In this document: positions 1 to 14,200 of the stretch, piece by piece
Layout: every line of letters begins with the position of its first letter
Position numbering within the stretch: position 1 is the stretch's first letter
DNA from: Plecoglossus altivelis
Lineage: Eukaryota; Chordata; Actinopteri; Osmeriformes; Plecoglossidae
DNA: 64,000 nucleotides
NCBI GenBank assembly: GCA_036571765.1
Contig: BROE01000012.1
Location: forward strand, 9,039,969 to 9,103,968
Direction of reading: 5' to 3'
Notes under the pieces: model-generated
What the model saw: only the letters and a program-made list of their open reading frames with translations
Database searches by the model: none
What the model was told of the DNA's origin: nothing
Position numbers and translations under genes: made by a program

Positions 1-945
1 AAATCCAAATGACAGCACCACATACACACGGCTCTGAAGACTGAGCTGCCACTGAACCTTAAGGGAGTTGAGGAGAAGGATCAACAATTCATCAGCAGGG
101 GCTCTTTAGAAGGATCCATTTTTTTGCACAATACCGCAGAGTCCTTGCCAGCTTGAGTGCATTCTGTCATTAAGTCAAAAAGAGACATATACTATACAAA
201 TATAAAAACACGAGGATATTTGGAAATGTGTTTACATTTTGATTGAACCTACTAATTCATTTGTTGAGGTGATATGTTTAGTATTATATTTGATACAAAG
301 AAGGTATATCTTGATGAGTGTTCTCTGACCTTTGGACCCTTTATTGTATGTTCAAGACAAGACCAAGCTGACAGTATGATAAATGTGGCTTGGGATCGTA
401 TATTGCAATTGAAAAGGTACAGTAAGTTCTAGTTCCTCAACTTATCTGCATTGACTACATACATCAATGTGGCGTTTCTGCAGCTTCCACACTCTCTCAA
501 CATACGGTCTCAGGGTTCTCACAGAAGACAACAGTGATTTTACCCCACTACGCGCTGCACTGACTATAGGCTAAAATTAAGAAAAGGGAAGTGTAGCCTA
601 TCACCTACTTTCTTAAGAGAACAGAGAACAAGCACAAAGGCTGCAGAGACCCACCCTGTGCAAAGGCGCATGATCTTTCACCACATGTTGCGTAGGAAAC
701 TGAGCAATCTGCTCTTTGACTTGGTTCTTTGCAAAACGACAGTTATGAAGTATGGTATTTCAATTACTCTAATTACTTCATTTATCTGCAGCCAAAACAT
801 CGCGTGGGGACGTGTTCGTGAGCGCAGCAGACTATTGTATAGGATGTAGCCTTGAGGAATATGTATCCTGTGAGCTTTAAACAGCCACATCAGCATACTG
901 TACAGATGTCAGGAGAGATAAGGGGGTGAGCGAACCTGCGCCACA
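1..945. other. Upstream flank of fabp2, no gene seen
   Basis: No exon or RNA gene is recognisable here. The stretch ends at the fabp2 core promoter. Short open frames on both strands near 660-900 have no family resemblance and no splice context. Distal regulatory sites for fabp2 may lie here, but none can be named with confidence. Confidence 0.5.
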
Positions 946-946
946 C

Positions 947-953
947 TTTAAAA
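947..953 (+). promoter_or_regulatory. TATA-like element of fabp2
   Basis: TTTAAAA lies 66 bases upstream of the fabp2 start codon and is followed by a GC-rich stretch. This fits the short 5' UTR usual for fatty-acid-binding protein genes. Transcription would begin near 975-980. The assignment rests on position and motif only. Confidence 0.5.
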
Positions 954-1018
954 GGCCAGGGCCAGACTTAGACAAGTCACTCCTTTAAGCGTGCAGCCAT
1001 TCACCTCACCCAGCAATC

Positions 1019-2190
1019 ATGACCTTCAACGGAACTTGGAAAGTAGACCGCAATGAGAACTATGAGAAGTTCATGGAACAAATGGGTAAGAACGTGATTA
1101 AGTTTTGTAACTAAGACAGTTAGCATGCATATGTGATTTATGGCAATCTATAGTGGGATTAATGCCTTTTTAATTGATCTATTTGGTATGACGTTACAAA
1201 AAGGCCTACAAGTTTATTCAGTGTCAACATCCTGTGTGGACAAAATGTTCAAAGTGCGGTGCTAATGCTAGTCTAGGCCAAACCTGCTCAATTGACCTAC
1301 TGAACACTTTTTCAAAGGAGGAGGCATTGGAAATATTGACCGTATTCCTGCTCCTAGGTATTAACATGGTGAAGAGAAAGCTAGCCGCCCATGACAACCT
1401 CAAGATCATCATCGAGCAGACAGGAGACAAGTTTCACGTGAAGGAGAGCAGCGCCTTTCGTACGGTGGAGATAGACTTTACCCTGGGGGTGACCTTTGAA
1501 TACAGCCTAGCAGACGGAACCGAGCTGTCGGTAAGTGATGGATGACATCTATATCCTCCATAGAGGGACCTTACTGTCTAGAACATGCAGTATTTCTACA
1601 CCTGTTAAGTATAATGATGCAACATTTTCAGCTGTTTAATACTAGCGGAGGAGAGTACAATTAGAGTCAAGTCTGTATGTGTGTTCACAGGTTAGTTTGA
1701 TATCTACGCATCATTTAAAAATGTGCAACGTGCGCTATTAAAGTATCATTATCATCTGTAAGAGGTCTATGTCGTCTGTATTTAGTTCATCATCACCCCC
1801 TCACCAAATAAATTATTTGCAGCAAAATACCTCAAGTCTTTGGAACAGGCAATAAAGAAATACAGCAGTTAAACCAATTTGGCTCAAGTTTATTTCTCGT
1901 GTTTCATGACCACTTTCACCTCTCAGGGTTCATGGGTCATGGAGGGAGACATGCTGAAAGGTGTTTTCACCCGAAAGGACAACAGCAAGACACTGACAAC
2001 AACCAGGGTCATCGCTAACGATGAACTTGTACAGGTGGGTTACAGTCTATTCAAACACAAGCCTCTTCCTGTACATCCATGATGCCAGCATCAGAAGCAT
2101 AGTGAGAATGCATGAATACAATCTCTCTCCTTCAATCAGAGCTTCAACTACGAGGGTGTGGATGCCAAGAGGGTTTTCAAGAGGGGATAG
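1019..2190 (+). CDS. fabp2: Intestinal fatty acid-binding protein (I-FABP)
   Basis: Coding exons are 1019-1085, 1358-1530, 1927-2034 and 2140-2190, giving 132 residues, the usual length of the family. The exon sizes 67/173/108/51 are the standard four-exon FABP pattern, and all introns are GT-AG. The protein opens MTFNGTWKVDRNENYEKFM and contains INMVKRKLAAHDNLK, ESSAFR, GVTFEYSLADGTEL and the C-terminal FNYEGVDAKRVFK. These match vertebrate FABP2 rather than the liver or heart types. Family knowledge: a ten-strand beta-barrel that binds one long-chain fatty acid in the enterocyte cytosol and carries it between membranes. A TATA-like box lies 66 bases upstream and an AATAAA at 2382. It runs tail to tail with usp53, as expected from the fabp2-usp53 neighbourhood on human chromosome 4. 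It appears intact. Confidence 0.97.
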
Positions 2191-2381
2191 AGGTCAAGAT
2201 ATCACCATGGACGGATGTGTCAAGATATTGTACAATTTGTCAAATGTTTCAATACAGATGGCTGAACAAGTATTTTAAGCGTGTTTCACATTGCTACCCA
2301 CAGTCCAGACAACATAGACTTCCTTTCATAGACCACTGCGGACATCAGTATACGTTTTGACGGAAAAACGCACATTTTTAT

Positions 2382-2387
2382 AATAAA
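2382..2387 (+). terminator. fabp2 poly(A) signal
   Basis: AATAAA lies 192 bases after the fabp2 stop codon. It is the only canonical signal in the short 3' UTR. Confidence 0.8.
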
Positions 2388-2563
2388 TTTTAAAAACAGT
2401 AAAGCCATTGTCAAGTGTTGAGTCCATTTCTTTGCGGTCTAACATTTTGAGTCACAAAATCCATTCACAAATGCCATAATAATTACAAAACCAATAACTG
2501 ATTATCCAAATGTAAAAATCAAGAGATACACAAAACAAGATTATTTGGTGATAGCATGTACAG

Positions 2564-2569
2564 TTTATT
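2564..2569 (-). terminator. Probable usp53 poly(A) signal
   Basis: The reverse strand reads AATAAA here, just downstream of AU-rich ATTTATTT-type elements (about 2570-2600). It would end a usp53 3' UTR of about 2.7 kb and faces the fabp2 signal 177 bases away. A second reverse-strand AATAAA at 3679-3684 would give a shorter UTR. Confidence 0.5.
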
Positions 2570-3990
2570 AAAACAATAAATAGAAATAAATATATAGGCA
2601 TCTCCAAAAATATAGTGTTACATAGTTAATCACTGCACATGTTTCTCTCCAATGGATCCCCGCTGTAAATGAGCCACAACATTGAGGCTTTATGGGGACA
2701 TTACCTTTACGCATTACCTTACCTAATTACACGAAGATCCAAGCTAATGTATCAACTGATTTAATTGTATCCAAGTGTGGGACATAAGGTTCGGCCAGAT
2801 GTTTTACGATCCTCTGACGTCTCATTTTCTGACAGCTGGAATATAAAAGCGAGGACTTTGAGGACACGCTGATCCTATTCTAAAGTGGACACAAGACAGA
2901 TGTTGTCATTGACAGCCGACCGCCAAGCATTTTCAAACTCAGTGGTACCGCGCACGCACACACACGCACGCGTACGCACGGGATATCGTAAACGACAATA
3001 GTGTCAGGTCTGTCTCATTAAGTACAAGACCTCCAGTTGTTATTCTATTAGATTGGAGTCAGTCCAGTTCAACTCTGTCATGGTCAAGACGCAAAGGCAC
3101 TCCTGTTACAACAACTTAGATACACACACATATTTATATATATACACAGTATATACTGTATATACAAATTACATTCTAAATCATAAAGCCAGTGGAAACA
3201 TTTGCATTCTTTTTCAAACATTTACAGAAACATGTACTTGACAGCATCATACATGGGTAGTGAAGGTCATCAAAAGAGAGAGGTGTGTGTGTAGAGGAAG
3301 ACCAGGCAGCATGATGGATGAGGAGTGGCATCACAACAGCTCAACCACACCAGTCACCCCATGAAGGGAAGGCGGAAGCTCAGACTGTTTTCCACACAAC
3401 AGAGAAAAGAAAAAAAGATGCCTTTTTACACATGTCGCGCACTACTAACAGAAAGATGGCCTAGTTATGCTTGGATTCGTTTGATGTTTATGAGGAAATG
3501 TGTCTGCGCTTTAGAGTCTCCTACGTTGATTGCAACGTAGCTGCGCCCATTTAGAGAGAGGCACCTGGAATCTGCCTTAGCTCTGATCCTCACCGCGTTT
3601 GTCCACGAGTCATCTTCCACTAACAGATAACATTACTAACTATGTTGTGTAATTAAAATAAAGATGGTTTGGGGGGAGTTTATTCAACTTCAAAGTGTTT
3701 CCTTTGACCACATGGGTATTTTAACTGGCCATCAACACCAGTGAACCAAACTAGTTTTAAGGTCAGACTCAATCATTTATCTTCTTAACACTGAACCAGA
3801 CCCGTTTTTGTCATTTATTTTCTTCTATTCTATCCTCTTTTACACCTGCCTAAATAGTTGCAGCCATTTTAGTATGCTTGAATAATGTAAGAGGTTTCCC
3901 TGTCATTCCACTTCATTTCTTCCAGAGGGATACAGATGTGGACACAGTGCCATCTAAAGGTGGAAAAGCAGCATAGCACCCACTCTATAG

Positions 3991-4050
3991 AGGGGATCCC
4001 ACAGGAGGGGATCCCACAGTAGGGGATCCCACAGGAGGGGATCCCACAGG
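3991..4050. repeat. 15-bp minisatellite, four exact-length units
   Basis: Four head-to-tail copies of AGGGGATCCCACAGG sit at 3991, 4006, 4021 and 4036; one base differs in unit two. Each unit carries a palindromic GGGGATCCC core. The array lies in the presumed usp53 3' UTR, and copy number is probably variable. Confidence 0.9.
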
Positions 4051-5273
4051 AAGGCTGCTGAGTATTAGCCAGTATGGGGGTTCTGTCAAATCACAAGTTC
4101 AATCAAATACCATTAGAAAAACAACTCGAATATTCTGGAACTGGTTTTAAATGACTTGCACTGGAATGGTAAATGTGGCCCTGACACTTTGAGAAACTTA
4201 AGAAAAAGGCCAACACATTCTTCTCACGGTTCATAAATACGAGTATTTATTGACTGGCCCAAGAGGTTGTGCATGTCTGTACTAACTGTGATGGGGAAAA
4301 GATTGGATGCGGTTGTTGCTATGAAACAATGTCAGATATCCCATGCTCATGCTAATACTACACACTACAAAAGTAACTAGTATTACCTTTTGGAGGTACT
4401 CATGCAAATTAGCTAAAACCATCATACTTGTTGACTTGTTGGATAAAGCAGGTGCAGCGATGCAGTGATGCCCTCAGACAACTTGCAGGAGACAATTACA
4501 CATTCTGCAAAGTTTTTTCCATTTTGAGATAGATATTAGAAAACTAGTGGCTCACCAATTAAACGCCAGAAGTATTGAAGCTTTATCGAAGTATCCCGGT
4601 TCAAATCTGTTGATTATCTGCATGCTAGCCTGTCTCTCACCCCTGCCTTTACTAGTCATCTCATCCTTTCAAATAAGGCATGAAAATGCCCCAAAATGTA
4701 TCTTAAAGCACTGGGAAACAGCATCCGGGCAACTCATGTGAGGATATTCCAAACGTGTTTCACAAAGTGCAGTAGAGCACTACATTCTGTTCCCCCAGAT
4801 CCCAACCCTTCCATGTGTGGACAGGACAACATGTCATGCTGTTTACCCAACACATACTACAATCCACAAGAGTACCGCTGATGCATTTTAATGTTGGACT
4901 TCCATTACTTGTATTGACAAGTGTTGAGCAGGTAAAGCCCTAGTCTGCATAGAAGGATGTGATACGTAGCCAAGACATCATAAAAGGTGTCTGTGAGGAA
5001 AATAGACAGTGCTGTAGAGTATACCTCTCGTCTATACAGTACTCACCAGTTAATACCATCACAAATAACCTCGCTCATCCAGTCCTTTGGGAGATACTGG
5101 ATTCCACTTTGCTGTGGGCTTATTGCTACTATGGCCTGGAAATAAGAAATACGACAAAACAGAAAAATAATACATCAAAAATGTACGTCTTCGCCAGAGT
5201 TGACCTTCAAAACAAACCAACATGTAAGACAATGACACAAATTCAGACAAAGCTGTGGCTTGTCAGTATTTTT

Positions 5274-8200
5274 TCAATGATGCTCTTGTTTAAGCTTACT
5301 TGTATCAGGCCTGCTTTTAGGCGTGTCTAGTGAGGAGTGTGTGTCCATGGAAATGGTGTGGCCAGGGTCTCTGTGCTCCATAGCCGGGACCCCCTGGCGG
5401 GGCATGGTGGCAGAGAGGAGCAGGGGGCGCTGGTGGTGGTACTTGAGTCTATAGGTGTCTGTCATACAGTTATCCACATTGAAGTATGTCGTCAGAGAAA
5501 CCTCCTGGGCCTGAGTCACCTGCTCAACACCCCCGGCTCGGGCCCTGCTACTGCCTGGGGCCCTTTCCTCGCTCTCACCCGACGACTGGGTACTCCTTTC
5601 CGGATCAGAGCCTGACTTGGAGCTGCTGGCGTCTGAGCACGGCCTCTGACCTCCGGGGTCAGGTCGGCGGTGGGGGCTGGCGTGGGCCGCGGAGGGTCGG
5701 ACGCTGGGTCGCGGGCTGGTCTGGGACGGCTCCTGGAGCAGCCGGGGTCGAAAGCAATGGCGGTTGTTCTCTCCCACGTGCAGAGGGCCTCGCTGGCTAG
5801 GTTTGGAGTGGGATGGTGGTGGCGCTGCGGCAGTGATCAGCGGGCGATGACTGGTGGGTTGAGAGGGTTCTGCTGGGTCAGCACCAGCAGGTGAGGGCAG
5901 GGAGAGGGCCAGGCGGCCACAGGGGGTCTCAGAGGAAACAGTTTCGCTGTTGCTGGAGCGGTAGGCGCTATCCCTGTCTTCCGGCTCAGACAGATTCCCA
6001 GCGAGGTCATCAGAGCTGTTCCACTCTGAGCTACTGGTTTTTCCCAGGTGTCGGAGGGCGGGGCTGTCGGCATGGTAGCCTCGGACGATCACCTCTGACT
6101 GGTCGGGCTGGTTGCAGCGGCAGTCCGTGGGGGCGGAGTCTCTTTCTGTAACACATCCCTTCCTGGAGCTGCTCTGACTGGACCTCAATTTCCGTCTGTG
6201 GGGTAAAAGAAGTAATGTACTGCAGTTGTAGATATTTAGAGCCCGTGGGACACAGTCAATGACAATGACTCATTCTGAGAGCAAGTTGTCATATTCTATC
6301 AACACGCAACAGAGGCACATGGGAAATACCCTTCCATGGAGAGAGCATTCATTTTCATTTTCAAATGACATTTGAAGGATGGATAGACGATTATATAAAT
6401 CTGAGTAGGCTATAAAAATCTGCGAGACTTTAATCTGCCAGTATTACCGTGAACTTGGACTGCATTTCAGGAGGTGTGAATGGGAAGCCTGGTGATCACA
6501 GTTCTTTCCCTGAGATTTCAGTGGATGTTTGCCTGAACCGGAAAGTCACACATTACAAAGCAACAAATCATTACATTTAGTCCATTTCACAGAAATCAAA
6601 AGGGTTTTTTGTGTACTTTTTTATGCAACCTCTTTTTTTTTAACACTTGGATAGGATATGCATGAATTAACAGTCAAGGGCTTTTACTGAATCTGTCTGA
6701 TCAACAAACCTTTCCCGGAAACCTATTTGACTACTACGTTAATCTTTTGTTTAAAAAGAAAAAAAAAATAGTGGAGTGAGCATGGCCTATTTTCAGAGAG
6801 ATGGCCTACATATTCTCTCTCTGTATCTCTCCCTCTCTTCGTATATCTCTCTCTCTCTCTCCCCCCACTGTGGAGGCAGTTTCCCTCCAGGGCCACAAGA
6901 TGGTGGCACAGCGTTGATCTCAGCAGGTTGGAGACGTCACCGCCGAACGGACCAATGGGTGACAGTGGCGCACCCGCTAATGCAGCAAGAGGGCTTGCAT
7001 GCATGCCGCATTCCTGCCCTTTAAAAATAGATGGGTTTCTTTTTTCCTTTCCTGTTGACCTAGAGGTCCATGCAAGGAGAAAAGCTGCAAGTGAGAGAGA
7101 CTTGGATCTGGCTCTAGATCGCCAAAGTCCTGACTACTATACTGAGAAGGGGAGTGGAGAGAAGGGGGGTAGGATTATATAACATGGCGCATTCACAACA
7201 ATGACAAACAGCATTGAAGTCCAGCTGTGATATCTGAACAAGCGTTTTTTTTCTTCTTCCCCCCCGTCCATCTCTCAGGATTAACACCAGATTAAGGAAT
7301 GTATGCAGCTTAATGGGTGACCAGGTTAAATCAGAACAGGTCGAATAGACAACCCCACAGACGAGTTGAAAAGCAGCCCTCATAATACACCATGTACATC
7401 TCTTCAACTACAGACTGATTACTCAGATCCATCCAATAATATCTGGAGGCCCCCCCATAACCGCATCCTCCAGTATTCCTTTCCCACCGGGCAGGCGATC
7501 ATTTCAATCATCACAGGAATGTCATACCAATTCCGCAAGAAAAGCTTTTCAAATGGCATATGGCAGCTGGGATTGCCAGATGGGTTGTTTGAATCCTTGG
7601 TTTAACTGAAAGTGAGTGCGGAGTTTAGCACTGAACCCTTTCAGAAGGTAGGGAAGCTCAATCTACCAATGGGTTTCTTCAGCCACACTTTGGTAAAGGT
7701 CTCTCAATGACTTCTCATGTTACAAGCAGTAAATCATTATTGCATTTTGTTTTGTGTAAAATGGGGGGAGGGGGGGTATTTTGCACCAAATAGCTAGTGC
7801 TGCCATAACAGGTGTAGCCTTGACAAAATAAACATTTCAAAACTACAATGTTGTAAGTTGGTCCTTTTTTATGGTTTTCTTTACAACTTATTCCAGAGTT
7901 CAGTTTTTGTTTACGTCACCGAATTGTAAAACAAAATCCATCCTTAACGAGTGAAATACAGAGCAGATTAGGGATGAGGGATTTGAAGGTTTGGTTTTGC
8001 ATGACTTGACAAGCTGTGTAATCATGATGGAGGTCGCTGGCATCCAGGGGCCTTTAGCCCTGTTTGTTTGCCTGTAATCGTGGCCTGTTTAGTCAGGGAT
8101 AGGACTGAACTGTTCTTAATCAGCTTTTACTTCTTTAAAAGCCGGTTTCCCCCAAAACGTTAAAAGGAGGGGGATTGGGGTGTCAATATAATCTCTTTTT

Positions 8201-11200
8201 AACAAACCGACGTCTATTTAGTATTCCTTATATTTTCTTGATCTATAAAAAAATACACTGTTTCCTATTTCTGATGAAACTAAGAAGAGGGTCGTTTAAT
8301 ATATCGCATGGCCTATCCCTTTCAGACAGTTCAAATGCTCATTTGGCTAATTACATTGCCTTCTGTATCATTTAGATATAAATGTACCTGGTTTTGACTC
8401 CGCTCTATTTGGGTGGGGTTGACCCTTGCTGGAAAAAAATAAATAAATGTTGTTACAGGACAGTTCAAAAGTGCACAGAAATCACAGTCAGCCAATAACA
8501 TCAAATGGTGCAAAGGTCAACAAAACTGTAAAGGTGATAATGAAATTGTTGGTGGCATGTACCCCATGTCTGATAAAGCTAGGAGTTACAGAAACGCAGT
8601 CAAAACTGCACCAGTTGATCATTAACTACATATCCAGAATGACTGATTTCACCAAGCCCCCTCTGCACAGCTCAATGCTATAACCCAAGAGGCCACAAAC
8701 ACACAGACACAGACACGCACATATATTAGTGCACAATACGACAAACAAACCTATTTGGTATTCCCCTTTGGAAGCTCGTCCATCAGTTTGCTACTCACAA
8801 TGTAAAAACGCCTGGTCACAGCTCACCTCTGCGCCTGCACGTCTGGAGTTAACCTCTGCTCCTTCCCTGCCAAGCCGTCCATGCCGGGAGAGTCGGGGTT
8901 GGTGGAGCCGCTGCTCAGCCGGTCGCTGCTCTCATAGCCTGACTCAGTCCTCTGGATGGTCCAGGTATCGCTGCGCAGCAGCCCCTTAGGCCTGGCTCTC
9001 CCTGGCCCCTGGCTGTCCCGGCCCCTGTCCCGGCTCTCAGACTCCAGCGAGCTGTGGCTCTCCGTCTCCAGACGCTGCTCGTCCTCGTAGATAGTCATCA
9101 GACATTTCTGCTTCCGCTCTTCCCTGTTCCTTACCCGCTCCCTCTCTCGCTCCCGGTCTTGTTCCACGTGCGCCCTCTCCTGGCTGGAGGACTTGCTGCG
9201 CCGGGGGCTGCCATGTTGTTGTAGCAGTTGCTGCTGTTGTTGCTGTTGCTGTTGTTGTTGTTGTTGTTGTCGCCGTTCAAGCTCACTCAGCACGCTGTCG
9301 ACGTTCAGCACCTCTCGGACTGGTCTCCAGGACGGCTTGGGTTTGCTGCGGCCCACGCTACCGCCCTTTTCCCAGGATTCCTGCCCGCTGTCCTGGTCGT
9401 GACGACTGGGGGTGCCAGACTGCGAGCGTGGCTCCTGAGATCCCCTGCTGGCATGAGACGGAGACTTCTCAAGGCGGGAGCTTCCTTTGTGCCGCTGGTC
9501 GCTGTGTTGCCTAGGCCCGCTCTCCAGAGGCGACGAGGACCTAGCGTACACTGTGTCTGTACAGGAAGTGGCATCGAATTAAATTTTCATACACTCTACA
9601 GAGGCACCTCTTAATGAAATATGCACTCATTCAAAGAGTCTTCCGCTTAAAAAATGCATATCAGTAACAATTGATGAAGGAAGCAGTTCCTGTTTGCATG
9701 GGAGTGGATGGTGAGTATCAGGCCCAACACTGTACCTTTGGGGAGAGGCGCCTCCTCTCTTCTATGTCCTCGCTCGCTCTCCTTCTTAGACCCACTGACC
9801 ACTCTCTGGGAATTCTCTCTGAAAGGCTCCCGGTAGGTGTTCGGACTGCCCAGAGGGACTTTAACTGAAGGAGAAGAATGATGGAAATGTAGTTTGGGAT
9901 GGGGAGTCCATGTTCAACCAAGTGTTTAGACAAATTAGACTTAAAGTCACAAATGCCCTGAAATCTTTTGTGTTCAGTCATATGAACTGACATTGCCTGA
10001 GTATACTCAGGATTCCTTTCATACCTCGTTGCACAACCAAATGCCCTCAGAGACAATAGGTTGAATGCTGAGCAGTCTTGAACGCACCTCTGTTGAGTCC
10101 TGAGGTGGAAGGTAGTAGCTGGTGGTTGTGGGGCCCCTGGTTGGAGCGAATTGGCCCTGCATTCTCTCTGGCTGCATCCATCTTCTTTGACCCTACTGGA
10201 AGTTACAACACAATGTTGGCCGTCAAAGTAGTGTCAATAATATGGGTTTAAGAGTGGACACGCAGGGTTGCTAAACAGAAGCGATTAGAGGCCTCTAGAC
10301 AACACCTCTCTGAAACAGATGGTACATGCAGAAATGCAGTTAACACTAAGGGAAGATAACTTCAACCCTTATTTCATATCACACCTGACCAATGAGGACT
10401 ATATCCTCAGCCATTGTGAGGTGCAAGTTTATATGAACAGCATTGCTGCTAATTCTATCAAATTACAAAATGACCTCTGCCTCTTTACCTCTTTGAGCAG
10501 TACTGACTGTAACGACACAACCATTACCATGGAAACTACTTTGAAGAGTCCTTCTAGTGACATTGATTAATCTCTCCATTTCCACTAACAGTGACATGTA
10601 AAAACAGATTAAGGATCATAGCTGGCAACTAGGTCTGTTTGAGTCTAATGAGTCAAATGTTGTGGTGAAGCACAGACTCCACTTCTGACACAGAATTTCG
10701 CAAATATAAATCTCCTCTACAAAATCACTCTAGACAGACATTGTCAGACAAAACAATAAAAAGCATGTTTGTAAAGTCTGGTCATCTCAATCTGAGAATA
10801 TTCAGATCACCATAACCAATCAAAACTATCGGATTCACACACATCTCATTTCAGACGATAATAAAAACAGCCCAAAATACCATCTTAGAACAGTGCAACA
10901 CTAAAACAATGCCAGATGCCAGACAAAATATGTTCTGTCCCCTTGTACTTTTACTTACGCTTGCCAACATGAGAATAATAGTCAGATCCCATGCCAACGG
11001 AGGTACCGGAACGCAAAACTACAACAAAGCGACTCATTGGAGCGAGTGAGGTGCCATCAAAAGTTGGCCAACAGTGGACGAAGAGACAAACATGGACCCG
11101 TGTACGAGAGAGAGAGAGAGTGAACACTGCGTAGCACAGGCGGGCTCGCACGGCCCCACCGCCAGGGATTAGAGAAGGAGGGAGGGAGGCAGGCAGGCGT

Positions 11201-14200
11201 GGGTGGTAATCTGGCCGCAGCAGAAACATCGCCCTCATGTTCAAGTTCAACTCTGCACACCAGGATGGACAATCCCAGGCTTTGGCCACGGGGAGTGGTT
11301 TTAAAAAGCACTCCCACCATCCCAAGCTCCCAGCCATGATGCTTCCCGGACCTACGTACCTTTGGCCTCCCCATTGACCCGGGCTTTGTAACGGGAGCAG
11401 ATGGTGGTCTGACGGGGTGCGTCCTCGCTCGAGACAGGACTCCCCTCTGGATTGGCGTAGAACAGGAGGAGGGGCTGGAAGTGGCCTCGGATACACTTTG
11501 AGGCCACGTCCTTCCACTTGGAACCAATCTAAAAAGCGCAGAATGTTAGAAGAACCATCAGGGCACCATTTGAGAACACCGAACAGCCAACAGAAAACCC
11601 CATAGTACAAGAGACGCAGACGACCACAGTACAAGCGAGTCCTTGTCAACGCAGACCACAGCGTAATGCTTAGTGACGCACCTCCTTCACCGTGGCATCG
11701 TCAAAGAAGATCCATTTGGAGGACTTTGTGTGGCAAGCAAACGCAGAGTAATGCTTGCTGGAGTAACAGATCATCCCCACCAGATGTAGCTCACTTCTTT
11801 TGGCATTCTCATCAGTCACCCGGTTAAAAAGCTGGAGACCAACAGAAGAGCATCACAAGGTATATATAAAAATGCACATATATAAAAGACAATTATCTAC
11901 CAGAACAAAAACAGGACTAAAACAGGAGCACTTCTGAAGGGCGTCTCTGTGTTCTATGGTCTTACCCCAGAGAGCTTGAGGCAAGGACCCAGTGACCTCA
12001 CCACGTCCTCCGTCAGGTCAGACTGCTCTGCGTCCCACACAAAGCCGATGGTGACTATCTCCGGGCAGTTCATGAGAACCCGGCGAATCTTGATGCTCTG
12101 CCCACAGTTGCTCTGCGTGGCAAGGACACAGAAAGTCAGTACCCCCGGGGAGCATTGAGCGGGTGGATCAGAGCAATCTATGTTGTCAATAAATCCATGG
12201 TTTCCTTCTAATTAGTATCGGACATAAAGGGAAAAAAAACAAAACACACCAGACGTTTTGATCACATGATCACGTTCGACCTACAACTGGCTGATGACAC
12301 TGAAAACTCAATCCAACAAAAACTCAACAGAACTGGTTCCTGCAGTGTATTTACATTCACTAGTGCAGCTGCTTGTCAGATACCTGGCGACCGCATTGCT
12401 TCAGTGAGCTTGCTTGCATGATCTGCTTCAGCCAACATCAGTACATATAAAGGGTTAAGCGGACAAAGCACTTACAACAGACTGACGCACACTAAAGTGG
12501 CAGACAGCAGCAGCCAATACAGATGAGAGACCAACGGTGGATAAGCTCTAAGTGCTATTTATAACCCAACACTAGTCTGGCAGCCCCCCCACCTCCTCCT
12601 CCCTGGTGGTTGGAGTGCAATGTCACAGCACAGTTGGGAGAGAGAGAGAGAGAGAGACAAACAGGGAGAGACGGCAGGAGAGAGAAAGACAAGACAGTAT
12701 GTGAAGTAAAAACCCCTCTGCAGGTTTGAATGAAACATTCAGCTTTCATTGAGTTGCTGTGCTTGTGTATATATTCCTGCCTAACTTAGGAACCCAGGTT
12801 TTGTCAAATCCTCCCCTCAGCTGCAGTTTCATGATAGCCTAAGACAGCCTCTTATTCACCACAGCCATCTCTGTTCTTGTATGAGCGCTCAGATCTAATA
12901 GCTACTGACACCACACAGACAGGACGTCTGTCTCTCTGTGCTGGGCAGGATGTAGGTAGACAGGCTTGACCTACCGGGCAGCTTCGGAGGTCCCCTATGG
13001 TGTTTGCTGCCTGCAGCAACTCCCCAAACATGTCTGTCCTGAGCCGGTCGTTCTTCCCCAACACCCGCTCCACCTGTTGGCTGGGACAGGAAGGAGAGGA
13101 ATGGGGGTTATGGACGTGAAGATGTAGCTTGTGATGGGACAGGGTCAAGCGCTGTGTGCAGATTTCAGGAAACAAACAAATATATTTTTGTCTGTGTAAA
13201 CTGTCTGCTTATACAGATCCCAACCCCACTATATGTAATGTAACTAACCCTGCGCAGTGACAAAGCTTGACATTTTTAAGCGATGTTGAGACATGAATGT
13301 CTGTGTGAGAGAGAGACAGAGAGATAGAGAGAGAGAGAGAGAACGGTGGAGGCAGGGTGGAGAGCTGAGGCCCAGGGTGAGTGGGGTTGTGGTCCTCACC
13401 ATAGAGCAGTAGTAGAGACGTAGTGCACCAGCTCAGTGAAGGGCAGGGGGTCTGAAGATGCCCCACAGCTGCGACACACAAACTGCACACAGACAGAGGC
13501 CATGAACACACAGGATTGAATGGTTGAATACGATAATCCAATGTTAAATACAATAATTTAGAGATTTAACAAAGGACTTAACAGAATGGACACTTTTTAA
13601 AATGTTGATTAGCCCATACATTCAGAAAGGGTGCATCCAGAAAAATGTATATTTTGATATAATATATAATATTTGTGTATCTGCTGAGGTAATTGGTTCT
13701 ATTTCATAATACAAAGGAACTGTGAGGATGGTAAACTCCTTCACCTGTTCATACAGCGTCATGGCAAACTTTTGATGAGTGATACATGACCTGGATGTGC
13801 AGGCCTCCGTGGCCGTGTCTGACACGATGTGCTGGTGAATCCGCTCTAGAATGTTCTCCTTGTTTGCCAAAATAAAAACAGTCAGACACATCCTACAGAG
13901 TAGATATACGAGCCAATAAAAGGAGAGATAATATGACAGAAGATTATGATATAGATGTTCCCATACGGTTTGAACCATTCCGAGTTTCCAGAAGTGCTAC
14001 CAAAACCACATGTGGTGGAGGTGCTGTGTTGTTTTCAGTGACTCTGGTCACAGATACCTTTCAGATGGAAATAACCTGACCTGAAATACCCTCTGACCCC
14101 TGCTTCCATGCCCACAGCCCAACAAACAAGAGTGTGAAGGGGTCAGCACCAGCACTGCAGCTACAGCAATGACAATCCAATCCCCGTGAAAGCAATGCTT

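Noticed and set aside
3991..4050. Could the short regular array be CRISPR-like?
   Set aside because: Units are contiguous with no spacers, and the context is vertebrate; it is a minisatellite.
2400..5273. Search for the small c4orf3-like (another-regulin) gene found near human FABP2
   Set aside because: No frame with the expected single-helix C-terminus was seen on either strand between fabp2 and usp53.
9193..9614. Forward-strand frames with Cys or Leu runs
   Set aside because: They are antisense shadows of the usp53 CAA/CAG repeat exon.
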